From contig JAGKVC010000081.1 in NCBI GenBank assembly GCA_021152595.1, positions 1-13,942 on the forward strand: a DNA stretch of 13,942 bases, in the 5' to 3' direction. How positions within the stretch are numbered: position 1 is the stretch's first letter; each line of letters opens with the position of its first letter. Positions 7,355 through 13,877 of this stretch are shown piece by piece. The DNA is from Clostridia bacterium (GTDB lineage: Bacteria > Bacillota > Clostridia > Oscillospirales > Ruminococcaceae). The notes beneath the pieces were generated by a model, which was not told the DNA's origin, searched no databases, and saw only the letters and a program-made list of their open reading frames with translations. A program made the position numbers and the translations under genes.

Positions 7355-7938
7355 CAGATGATGAGATCCGCGATGCCGACGGCTGCGAGGATTACGAATC
7401 CCTCGAGGAAAGCGGTCTGCATGAGGATGAGACGGCACTGCCGGAGGAGGAGCCGGATATCTGCGGCGACGATACCGACGACGGCGAGCCCGAAATCGTA
7501 GAAGAGCCCGATGCCGCCGAAAAAGCCTTGCAGGCAGCAAATGAAAAGTATATGCGGCTCTTTGCGGAGTTCGACAACTTCCGCAAGCGCACCGCAAAGG
7601 AGAAATCCGAGACCTATCAGGATGCCGTCGCAAAGACCGTGCTGGCGCTTCTGCCTGCCGTGGACAGCTTCGAGCGTGCAATGGAAGCACCCTGCACCGA
7701 CGATGCCTACCGCAGCGGCATGGAGAAGATCTACCAGCAGATGGCGGAGCTTCTGAAAAAGCTCGGCGTCGAGGAGATCCCCTCGATGAATGAGCCCTTC
7801 GATCCGAAGGTCCACAATGCGATCCGGCAGATCGAGGATGAGAACTTCGGTGAATCCACCGTCTGCGAGGTCTATCAGAAGGGCTATCGCCTCGGTGACA
7901 GAATTATCCGCTGTGCAATGGTTTCCGTTGCCAACTAG
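7351..7938 (+). CDS. grpE: Nucleotide exchange factor GrpE
   Basis: A 195-residue cytosolic co-chaperone that releases ADP from DnaK. The first 55 or so residues are strongly acidic and probably disordered. A long helical, coiled-coil-type segment follows (about 56-100, including the family motif FAEFDNFRKR), then a helical section, then the C-terminal beta domain with FDPKVHNAI and GYRLGDRIIRCAMVSVAN, the conserved GrpE ending. AGGAGG (7335-7340) lies inside the end of hrcA, and the ATG overlaps the hrcA stop codon. Residue Cys where many homologues have Pro in the closing motif (RCAMV against RPAMV) is a small variation. Confidence 0.97.
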   Translation: MTDDEIRDADGCEDYESLEESGLHEDETALPEEEPDICGDDTDDGEPEIVEEPDAAEKALQAANEKYMRLFAEFDNFRKRTAKEKSETYQDAVAKTVLALLPAVDSFERAMEAPCTDDAYRSGMEKIYQQMAELLKKLGVEEIPSMNEPFDPKVHNAIRQIEDENFGESTVCEVYQKGYRLGDRIIRCAMVSVAN

Positions 7939-7960
7939 TTGATAGAAAGAGGGGTTCTGC

Positions 7961-8209
7961 ATGTGGCTGAAACGCAAGGATATCCTTTATAATCTCGATC
8001 ACTTTGATTCTGTGAAGCTGGATTATGAATACGAAAACAACCGGTATTATTTTGTACTGATGAGCGCAACCCGTGAGACTCGAGACCGTGAAATCAAGAT
8101 CGGCCCGTTTTCCAAGGCGGATGCTACGAGCTATCTCAATCAGGTCATCGCAGCGCTGGATGCGGGTGCGGTGATCTGGGAATTCCCGGAGAAGGAAGAA
8201 CAGCTGTAA
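7961..8209 (+). CDS. Unknown 82-residue protein in the heat-shock operon
   Basis: I do not recognise this gene with confidence. It encodes 82 soluble residues with no signal peptide or membrane segment. The opening MWLKRKDILYNLDHFDSVKL, a middle of alternating charged and aromatic residues (NNRYYFVLM), then IKIGPFSKADATSYLNQVIAAL, suggests several beta strands followed by one helix. This pattern resembles small single-domain clostridial proteins that begin M-W-[IL]-x-R and have a closing helix; that resemblance is from memory and gives no function. GAAAGAGGGG (7945-7954) precedes the ATG by 6 nt. It lies 22 bp after grpE and 43 bp before dnaK in the same direction, so it should be induced by heat together with them. 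A role as a chaperone-associated factor is only a guess from position. Confidence 0.8.
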   Translation: MWLKRKDILYNLDHFDSVKLDYEYENNRYYFVLMSATRETRDREIKIGPFSKADATSYLNQVIAALDAGAVIWEFPEKEEQL

Positions 8210-8239
8210 CCGGGAAAAATTCTGATATATTATTCATTT

Positions 8240-8244
8240 GGAGG
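8240..8244 (+). promoter_or_regulatory. Ribosome binding site that fixes the dnaK start
   Basis: GGAGG at 8240-8244 sits 8 nt before the ATG at 8253. A TTG in the same frame at 8238 would include this site within the coding sequence and add five residues before MSKIIGIDLG, which is the family's normal N-terminus, so the ATG is chosen. Confidence 0.9.
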
Positions 8245-8252
8245 TAACAATT

Positions 8253-10109
8253 ATGAGCAAGATTATTGGTATCGACCTGGGTACAACAAACTCCTGTGTC
8301 GCTGTTATGGAAGGCGGCAACGCCGTTGTCATCCCGAACGCAGAGGGCGCAAGAACCACGCCGTCTGTTGTCGCAGTTTCCAAGACCGGCGAGCGTCTCG
8401 TCGGTCAGATCGCAAAGCGTCAGGCGATCACGAATCCGGATAACACCGTCATTTCCATCAAGAGAAAGATGGGTTCCAATGAGAAGGTCACCGTGGACGG
8501 CAAGGCTTATACGCCGCAGGAGATCTCCGCAATGATCCTGCAGAAGCTCAAGGCGGATGCAGAGGCTTATCTCGGCGAGCCCGTCACCGAGGCTGTCATC
8601 ACCGTTCCGGCTTACTTCACCGACAGCCAGCGTCAGGCAACCAAGGACGCCGGTCAGATCGCAGGTCTGAACGTCAAGAGAATCATCAATGAGCCGACTG
8701 CTGCTGCACTGTCCTACGGCATCGACAAGGAAGATGAGCAGAAGATCATGGTCTTTGACCTCGGCGGCGGTACCTTCGATGTCTCGATCATCGACATGGG
8801 CGACGGCGTCACGGAGGTTCTCGCAACCGCAGGTAATAACCGTCTCGGCGGCGACGACTTCGACCAGCGCATCATCGACTGGATGGTTGATGAGTTCAAG
8901 AAGGCTGAGGGCATCGACCTCAGAAACGATAAGACCGCAATGCAGCGTCTGAAGGAGGCAGCAGAGAAGGCAAAGATCGAGCTCTCCTCCATGACCACCA
9001 CCAATATCAATCAGCCGTTCATCAGCGTTGATGCAACCGGTCCGAAGCACCTCGACCTCACGCTGACACAGGCAAAGTTCAACGAAATGACCGCAGACCT
9101 CGTCCGTGCGACGATGGGACCGGTCGATCAGGCACTCCGCGATTCCGGTCTGAGCGCTTCCGACCTCGACAAGGTGCTGCTCGTCGGCGGTTCCTCGAGA
9201 ATCCCGGCTGTGCAGGAGGCTGTCAAGGCGAGAATCGGCAAGGAGCCGTTCAAGGGCATCAATCCGGATGAGTGCGTCGCACTCGGTGCTGCATATCAGG
9301 GCGGTATCCTCGGCGGCGATGTCGAGGGCGGTCTGTTGCTGCTCGACGTCACGCCGCTGTCCCTCGGTCTTGAGACCATGGGCGGCATCTGCACCAAGCT
9401 GATCGAGCGCAATACCACCATCCCGACCAAGAAATCGCAGGTCTTCTCGACCGCTGCGGATAATCAGCCGGCAGTTGATATCGTTGTGCTGCAGGGTGAA
9501 CGTGAATTTGCAAGAGACAACAAGAAGCTCGGCGAATTCCGTCTCGACGGCATCGCACCGGCACCGCGCGGTGTCCCGCAGATCGAGGTCACATTCGATA
9601 TCGACGCAAACGGTATCGTTCATGTTTCCGCGAAGGATCTCGGCACCGGCAAGGAGCAGAATATCACGATCACATCCTCGACCAATATGAGCAAGGAGGA
9701 TATCGACCGCGCAGTCCGCGAGGCAGAGCAGTTTGCCGAGGAGGATAAGAAGCGCAAGGCGGCTGTTGACGCAAAGAACAACGGCGAATCCCTCGTTGTC
9801 CAGTGCGAGAAGGCTCTGAGCGACTTCGGCGACAAGGTCTCCGCAGAGGATAAGGCACCGATCGAAAGCGCCCTGAATGACCTCAAGGAGGCACTCAAGA
9901 ACGATAACACCGAGGAGATCGAGGCAAAGACCAAGGCACTTCAGGATGCATTCTATGCACTGAGCTCGAAGGTCTACAATCAGGCAAATCCGAACGGCGG
10001 CGCTCCGGATTTCAGCAACATGAATATGGGCGGCGCACCGGAGAACAACGGCGGCAATGACGGCGGCAATGACGACGGCGTTGTCGATGCGGATTTCACT
10101 GAGGCATAA
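8253..10109 (+). CDS. dnaK: Chaperone DnaK (Hsp70)
   Basis: A 618-residue Hsp70 that binds exposed hydrophobic peptides in an ATP-driven cycle with DnaJ and GrpE in the cytosol. The nucleotide-binding domain runs to about 355, with GIDLGTTNS at 6-14, NEPTAAALSYG at 146-156, the FDLGGGTFDVS phosphate motif at 168-178 and VLLVGGSSRIPAV at 308-320. The hydrophobic interdomain linker LLLLDV is at 361-366, preceded by an EGG in place of the usual KD-type residues. The substrate-binding beta domain covers about 367-480 and the helical lid about 480-580. The Gly/Asn-rich tail ends in DGVVDADFTEA, close to the conserved Hsp70 tail. The length fits Gram-positive DnaK. Codon use is strongly biased, as expected for an abundant protein. 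Confidence 0.99.
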   Translation: MSKIIGIDLGTTNSCVAVMEGGNAVVIPNAEGARTTPSVVAVSKTGERLVGQIAKRQAITNPDNTVISIKRKMGSNEKVTVDGKAYTPQEISAMILQKLKADAEAYLGEPVTEAVITVPAYFTDSQRQATKDAGQIAGLNVKRIINEPTAAALSYGIDKEDEQKIMVFDLGGGTFDVSIIDMGDGVTEVLATAGNNRLGGDDFDQRIIDWMVDEFKKAEGIDLRNDKTAMQRLKEAAEKAKIELSSMTTTNINQPFISVDATGPKHLDLTLTQAKFNEMTADLVRATMGPVDQALRDSGLSASDLDKVLLVGGSSRIPAVQEAVKARIGKEPFKGINPDECVALGAAYQGGILGGDVEGGLLLLDVTPLSLGLETMGGICTKLIERNTTIPTKKSQVFSTAADNQPAVDIVVLQGEREFARDNKKLGEFRLDGIAPAPRGVPQIEVTFDIDANGIVHVSAKDLGTGKEQNITITSSTNMSKEDIDRAVREAEQFAEEDKKRKAAVDAKNNGESLVVQCEKALSDFGDKVSAEDKAPIESALNDLKEALKNDNTEEIEAKTKALQDAFYALSSKVYNQANPNGGAPDFSNMNMGGAPENNGGNDGGNDDGVVDADFTEA

Positions 10110-10129
10110 TCAAACGATTTATATGCGTC

Positions 10130-10154
10130 AGGGGTGGAATGTCCTTCCGCCCCT
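10130..10154 (+). promoter_or_regulatory. Stem-loop between dnaK and the small membrane gene
   Basis: AGGGGTGGAA (10130-10139) pairs with TTCCGCCCCT (10145-10154) around a 5-nt loop, with one G-T wobble. It starts 20 nt after the dnaK stop. There is no T tract behind it, so it is unlikely to be a full terminator. It could partly attenuate transcription or protect the dnaK 3' end after mRNA processing; both are inference. Confidence 0.6.
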
Positions 10155-10193
10155 CTCGCCGTACCCGGACACTCGATGAAAGGATACATCCGG

Positions 10194-10316
10194 ATGAACG
10201 ACAAGGGTGATTATATCAAGATGACACTGGCTGCACTGACCATTCTCGGGATCATGCTGCTGTTCTATACGCTCACACCGATCCCTGTGCTGCATCTGGG
10301 CGCATTGGGTGCATGA
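10194..10316 (+). CDS. Putative 40-residue single-pass membrane microprotein
   Basis: A very short gene between dnaK and dnaJ. The product has a charged N-terminus (MNDKGDYIK), one hydrophobic segment at about residues 9-27 (TLAALTILGIMLLFYTL), and a short apolar tail (PIPVLHLGALGA) with no Lys, Arg, Asp or Glu. This fits a single transmembrane helix with the N-terminus inside. AAAGGA (10179-10184) lies 9 nt before the ATG; the same frame is open further upstream to an ATG at 10134, but that one has no convincing ribosome binding site and runs through the stem-loop at 10130-10154. No function is recognised. Its place in the heat-shock operon would make it stress-induced. It could also be a chance reading frame, since it is short and stands in a 321-bp gap. 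Confidence 0.5.
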   Translation: MNDKGDYIKMTLAALTILGIMLLFYTLTPIPVLHLGALGA

Positions 10317-10414
10317 TGAGAACAGAGCAGGTGCATATTCCGGCAATCTGCGGTATCATATTCAGGATTTTTGCGCCGGTGCCGGCACGGCATAAAAGAA
10401 TCAAAGAACACACG

Positions 10415-10420
10415 AAGGGG
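10415..10420 (+). promoter_or_regulatory. Ribosome binding site that fixes the dnaJ start
   Basis: AAGGGG at 10415-10420 lies 10 nt before the ATG at 10431. The frame stays open upstream to a TTG at 10371, but the extension would add 20 residues with no family counterpart, while MADKRDYYEVLGV is the normal DnaJ opening. The non-coding stretch 10317-10414 shows only a small GC-rich palindrome (GTGCCGGCAC) and no clear promoter. Confidence 0.85.
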
Positions 10421-10430
10421 TGTAGAATAT

Positions 10431-11582
10431 ATGGCTGACAAAAGAGATTATTATGAGGTACTGGGCGTCAGCAGGTCTGCGACGGACGATGAGCTGAAAA
10501 AGGCCTACCGTCAGCTTGCAAGAAAATATCATCCGGATCTGCATCCGGACGATCCGACCTGTGAGGATAAATTCAAAGAGATCACCGAAGCCTATGAGGT
10601 GCTGTCCAATCAGGAAAAGCGCCAGATGTACGATCAGTACGGCCATGCAGCATTTGAAAACGGCGGTATGGGCGGCGATCCCGGTGCAGGCGGATTCTCT
10701 GATGTCAGCGAGATTCTCGAGAGTCTGTTCGGCGGCATGGGCGGCATGTTCGGCGGCGGCACACGGATGAACAATCCGAATGCACCGCGTCAGGGAAGAG
10801 ATTTGCAGACGAGCGTCACGATCGAATTCATGGAGGCGTGCAACGGCAAATCGCAGAATATTCAGATCCAGCGCATGGAGACCTGCCCCGACTGCCACGG
10901 CAGCGGCAGCGCAGGCAATTCCGGTTCGGAGGTCTGTCCGGACTGTCAGGGACGCGGCTCGGTCAAGACGATGCAGCGCACCCCGTTCGGCATGATCTCC
11001 TCGACAAAGCCCTGTCCGCACTGCGGCGGCAAGGGAAAGATCATCAAGAGTCCCTGCCAGAAGTGCCGCGGCGCAGGCAGAGTGCGCGTCAACAAGAGCC
11101 TGAATGTCGATATCCCTGCCGGTATTGATGACGGCACCGCAATCCGCGTATCGGGCATGGGCGATGCAGGTGTCAACGGCGGTCCTGCCGGTAATCTGAT
11201 CGTCGGCATCAATGTCAAGCCGCATCCGATCTTCCAGCGCGAGGGCTATGATATCCACTGCGATATCCCGATCACCTATGCACAGGCGGTTCTGGGCGAC
11301 GAGATCGTTGTCCCGACCATTGACGGCAATGTCAAGTACCGCATCGGCGAAGGCACGCAGACGGGAACCGTCTTCCGTCTCAAGGGCAAGGGCGTCAAGA
11401 AGTTGCAGCGCTCCGACCGCGGCGATCAGTATGTCAAGGTGTTCGTCGAGGTGCCGAAGGGACTGAACAAGAAGCAGAAGGATCTGCTCCAGCAGCTCGA
11501 GGCTTCGCTGGAATCGAAGAATTATTCCAAGCGCGACAATTTCTTCAAAAAGCTCAAGGAAATCATCGGCGGCAAGCAGTGA
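10431..11582 (+). CDS. dnaJ: Co-chaperone DnaJ (Hsp40, type I)
   Basis: A 383-residue full-length type I J-protein that delivers substrates to DnaK and stimulates its ATPase. Residues 1-70 form the J domain with HPD at 34-36. A Gly/Phe/Met-rich segment follows at about 78-112. The zinc-binding region has all four C-x-x-C-x-G-x-G repeats, at 152-159, 169-176, 195-202 and 209-216, so two zinc sites are intact. Two C-terminal beta domains and a dimerisation tail (about 220-383) complete the protein, including GRDLQTSVTI before the zinc region and RLKGKGV after it. It is the last gene of the operon. No CIRCE or clear promoter precedes it, so it is probably read from the hrcA promoter. Confidence 0.99.
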   Translation: MADKRDYYEVLGVSRSATDDELKKAYRQLARKYHPDLHPDDPTCEDKFKEITEAYEVLSNQEKRQMYDQYGHAAFENGGMGGDPGAGGFSDVSEILESLFGGMGGMFGGGTRMNNPNAPRQGRDLQTSVTIEFMEACNGKSQNIQIQRMETCPDCHGSGSAGNSGSEVCPDCQGRGSVKTMQRTPFGMISSTKPCPHCGGKGKIIKSPCQKCRGAGRVRVNKSLNVDIPAGIDDGTAIRVSGMGDAGVNGGPAGNLIVGINVKPHPIFQREGYDIHCDIPITYAQAVLGDEIVVPTIDGNVKYRIGEGTQTGTVFRLKGKGVKKLQRSDRGDQYVKVFVEVPKGLNKKQKDLLQQLEASLESKNYSKRDNFFKKLKEIIGGKQ

Positions 11583-11587
11583 AGAGC

Positions 11588-11866
11588 TTATAATGGGTAC
11601 TCCGTCCTCAACAACTTAAGGTACACACGGCGAAGCCGAAATAAAAGTTTTGGTCGAGCTTTTTCAAAAGCTCGCAGGTTTCCAAAGGGCGGCGCCCTTT
11701 GGTCGCACTCCGCAGAGTGCGAAATGCCACTACGCAAGGAGCTCCGCAGGGGTGAATCCGACAAAACGATCCGGTGGATCGTTTTTCGGAGAGGGGCGCC
11801 CTGCGATAGAGGGCGCCCCTGAGTGAATTGCAGCGCAATTCACTTAGGAACGCAGCACCTTAAGTT
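11588..11866. repeat. Tandem hairpin array bracketed by a 10-bp inverted repeat
   Basis: A non-coding block after dnaJ. It starts with TTATAATGGG (11588-11597). The perfect inverted repeat AACTTAAGGT (11613-11622) and ACCTTAAGTT (11857-11866) encloses a series of hairpins: 11655-11674 (arms CGAGCTTTT/AAAAGCTCG), 11682-11702 (CCAAAGGGC/GCCCTTTGG), 11703-11722 (TCGCACTC/GAGTGCGA), 11757-11790 (AAAACGATCC/GGATCGTTTT plus an outer 5-bp TCCGA/TCGGA extension beyond one bulged base), 11792-11820 (AGGGGCGCCCT/AGGGCGCCCCT), and 11822-11844 (AGTGAATTGC/GCAATTCACT). Most are perfect and directly adjacent. It may be a mobile-repeat remnant, a structured RNA or a strong transcription barrier. Confidence 0.8.
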
Positions 11867-11920
11867 TTCAGCATTGCCGTCCCTAACCCCTGCCAAAGAG
11901 ACATTTGTATGATCAGAATG

Positions 11921-11961
11921 AAGCCGCTCCGGTTCAGAAAAACGGGGGCGGCTTTTCTGTG
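11921..11961 (+). terminator. Intrinsic terminator upstream of the LRR gene
   Basis: AAGCCGCTCCGGTT (11921-11934) pairs with AACGGGGGCGGCTT (11941-11954), with one wobble and one mismatch, followed by a T-rich tail. It should stop remaining read-through from the dnaJ operon just before the next promoter. Its 5' arm shares AAGCCGCTCC with the terminator at 3324-3366. Confidence 0.75.
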
Positions 11962-11963
11962 TC

Positions 11964-11992
11964 TTGACAAGCATGGTCAAACATGGTATGAT
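11964..11992 (+). promoter_or_regulatory. Strong SigA-type promoter of the LRR-dockerin gene
   Basis: A perfect TTGACA (11964-11969), exactly 17 bp, then TATGAT (11987-11992). It gives a leader of roughly 57 nt. A protein start at the TTG inside this -35 box is formally in frame with the LRR gene, but it is part of the promoter and not a start codon. Confidence 0.88.
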
Positions 11993-12044
11993 TATGATAA
12001 CTGCACATGCTTCAAATTCACGCAGCAGCTATTATTTTATATAC

Positions 12045-12049
12045 GGAGG
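12045..12049 (+). promoter_or_regulatory. Ribosome binding site that fixes the LRR gene start
   Basis: GGAGG at 12045-12049 lies 7 nt before the ATG at 12057. This start places a normal signal peptide at the N-terminus; the in-frame extension upstream would mask it. Confidence 0.85.
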
Positions 12050-12056
12050 TATTTCC

Positions 12057-13802
12057 ATGAAACATACACGAAAACGAATTCTATGCATCCTTGCCGCGGC
12101 TGCGGTAACTGCCTGCGCACTGCCGCAGAGTACGCCTCTGCTGCGGTCTGCGGTCACCGTAAGCGCTGCGGAATCAAGCGGCACCTGCGGCGAGAACTGC
12201 ACATGGACGCTCGACAGCGGGGGAACGCTGAGAATCTCCGGCGAGGGAGAAATGAACGACTACACGGACGATGCACCTGTTCCGTGGAAGGCACAGAGAA
12301 AGAATATCAAGACGGCTGTGATCTGTGACGGTATCACATACATCGGAAAGAATGCATTTGACGGCTGTTCCGGATTGGAAGCGATTATGATTCCGGAGAG
12401 CGTCACCGGCATCGGAGAAAGCGCGTTCTACGGCTGCGCAAGTCTGGAATCTGTTGCGGTCCCGAAGGGTGTCACGCAGATTGCAAAGCTGACGTTTCAG
12501 GGCTGCTCCGGTTTGACGGAGATAGATCTGCCGGACGGCATCACGGGGATCGGCGATTATGCCTTTTACGGCTGCTCCGGTCTGACAGCATTCACAATTC
12601 CGGAAAGTGTCACAAGCATCGGCGTGAATGCTTTTGCATTTTGCAGTAAACTGGAAAAGATCACGATTCCGGAACATGTTGCTGAGATCGAAGCATGCGT
12701 GTTTATCGACTGCACCGGTTTGAAGGCGATCACGCTCCTGAATCCGGAATGCAAAATAGATTACGATGAAATCAAAAGAATGGTTCCGAAAACGACCGCG
12801 ATCCGCGGTTATGCCGGTTCTTCTGCGCAGGCTTACGCGGAATTCTTCAGCCAGACATTTGAAGAAATTACCGCGCCGGATCACAGCGCTTCCGGCACCT
12901 ACGGCAAAAATCTGACTTGGACGCTTGACACTGAGGGGACGCTGACAGTTTCCGGCGAAGGCGCCATGCAGAACGAACGGGATACGGACGCCGGCCCGTG
13001 GCTCCCCTATCGGGAGTATATCAAAAAGGCTGTGGTCGGGGAAGGTGTGACGAATATCGGTCAAATGGCATTCGCCTTCTGCCCCGTTCTGACTGCGGTC
13101 ACGCTTCCGGAGAGCGTCACGGTGATTGAAGACAGCGCTTTCTTTCAATGCAGCGCGCTGACGGAGATCAGGCTGCCGGAGCATGTCACAAGCATCGGAA
13201 AGAATGCTTTTTCCGGATGCAGCGGTCTGACTTCGGTTTCGATTCCGGAGGGTGTCACGGAGATTGGATACAGTGCGTTTATCCAATGCAGCAGTCTGAC
13301 TGAAATCATCCTGCCGGAGAGCCTCACAAAGATCGGTTATTCAGCGTTCAGCAAGTGTACCGGTCTGACTGCGGTCACCATTCCGGAGCATGTCACCAGA
13401 ATCGGAGACTGTGCGTTTTACGAGACATCGCTGAAAACAGCAACCGTTCTGAGTACGGACTGCACATTTGAGGAAGCGGACACCCCGTATAACATATTCC
13501 CTGACGGTATCGTGCTGCGCGGCTTCAAAGGCTCTACGGCGGAGACCTATGCAAAGCAATATCATTATTCGTTTGAAGCGCTCGGCGATGCGCCGCAGGC
13601 ACCGCTCCGCGGCGATTACAACGGCGACAAGGCGCTCACCATAGCAGATGCCGTATTGCTGGCGCGGTTTGTTGCAGAGGATGCTGCCCTGACCGATGAG
13701 CAGACGGAAGCGATCATCAGTCATGCGCCGGATTATGACGGCGACGGTCTGGCGGCGATGCCCGATGTGAGAGCTGTTCTCAAAAAATGCAGCGAAGCAT
13801 AA
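12057..13802 (+). CDS. Secreted BspA-type LRR protein with C-terminal dockerin
   Basis: A 581-residue exported protein. The signal peptide spans about 1-38 (positive start, Ala-rich core, cleavage near VSA-AES); a VTAC at 17-20 could alternatively act as a lipobox. Two homologous halves follow. Each opens with a cap module, SGTCGENCTWTLDSGGTLRI (41-60) and SGTYGKNLTWTLDTEGTLTV (279-298), each followed by SGEG-type residues. Each then has several BspA/LRR_5 repeats of the pattern I-P-E-x-V-T-x-I-G-x-x-A-F-x-x-C-x-x-L (about 85-225 and 325-460) and ends in a RGYAGSSAQAYA or RGFKGSTAETYA motif. A dockerin-like module closes the protein (about 517-579), with calcium loops at 520-531 (Asp520, Asn522, Asp524, Asp531) and 559-570 (Asp559, Asp561, Asp563, Asp570). 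No catalytic motif is visible. Such proteins are usually adhesins; here the dockerin suggests display on a cohesin scaffold. Confidence 0.93.
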   Translation: MKHTRKRILCILAAAAVTACALPQSTPLLRSAVTVSAAESSGTCGENCTWTLDSGGTLRISGEGEMNDYTDDAPVPWKAQRKNIKTAVICDGITYIGKNAFDGCSGLEAIMIPESVTGIGESAFYGCASLESVAVPKGVTQIAKLTFQGCSGLTEIDLPDGITGIGDYAFYGCSGLTAFTIPESVTSIGVNAFAFCSKLEKITIPEHVAEIEACVFIDCTGLKAITLLNPECKIDYDEIKRMVPKTTAIRGYAGSSAQAYAEFFSQTFEEITAPDHSASGTYGKNLTWTLDTEGTLTVSGEGAMQNERDTDAGPWLPYREYIKKAVVGEGVTNIGQMAFAFCPVLTAVTLPESVTVIEDSAFFQCSALTEIRLPEHVTSIGKNAFSGCSGLTSVSIPEGVTEIGYSAFIQCSSLTEIILPESLTKIGYSAFSKCTGLTAVTIPEHVTRIGDCAFYETSLKTATVLSTDCTFEEADTPYNIFPDGIVLRGFKGSTAETYAKQYHYSFEALGDAPQAPLRGDYNGDKALTIADAVLLARFVAEDAALTDEQTEAIISHAPDYDGDGLAAMPDVRAVLKKCSEA

Positions 13803-13815
13803 ACCGATCCCTGAA

Positions 13816-13844
13816 AGAGGACAGAAGATCTCATTCTGTCCTCT
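13816..13844 (+). terminator. Hairpin after the LRR gene, possible terminator
   Basis: AGAGGACAGAA (13816-13826) pairs perfectly with TTCTGTCCTCT (13834-13844) around a 7-nt loop, 14 nt after the stop codon. The stem is strong but no T tract follows (next bases CAGCTTGTCG), so it may act as an atypical terminator or protect the 3' end. Confidence 0.55.
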
Positions 13845-13877
13845 CAGCTTGTCGATAAAGGTATCGCTGCGCGATGA

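Noticed and set aside
6080..7690. Minus-strand open frame of 536 codons across hrcA
   Set aside because: It covers hrcA, its promoter, CIRCE and part of the repeat element in antisense, and the product is a low-complexity Arg/His/Cys-rich sequence with no recognisable domain.
8145..9623. Long minus-strand open frame (492 codons) opposite dnaK
   Set aside because: It lies wholly antisense to the highly conserved dnaK and is rich in Cys/Leu/Asp/Arg without a fold-like pattern; long antisense frames arise from the strong GC-biased third positions.
10134..10193. Longer 60-residue version of the small membrane protein starting at 10134
   Set aside because: That ATG sits within the stem-loop and lacks a ribosome binding site; AAAGGA at 10179-10184 supports the start at 10194.
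11608..11838. Minus-strand 76-codon frame inside the hairpin array
   Set aside because: It is created by the inverted repeats themselves, has no ribosome binding site and no protein-like pattern; frames of this kind are often wrongly annotated in repeats.
11964..12056. N-terminal extension of the LRR protein from a TTG
   Set aside because: The TTG is within the -35 box TTGACA, and the ATG at 12057 has GGAGG 7 nt upstream and opens a proper signal peptide.
11883..12328. Other plus-strand short frames around the LRR gene promoter
   Set aside because: They overlap the terminator, promoter and signal-peptide coding region in a different frame and show no independent ribosome binding site.
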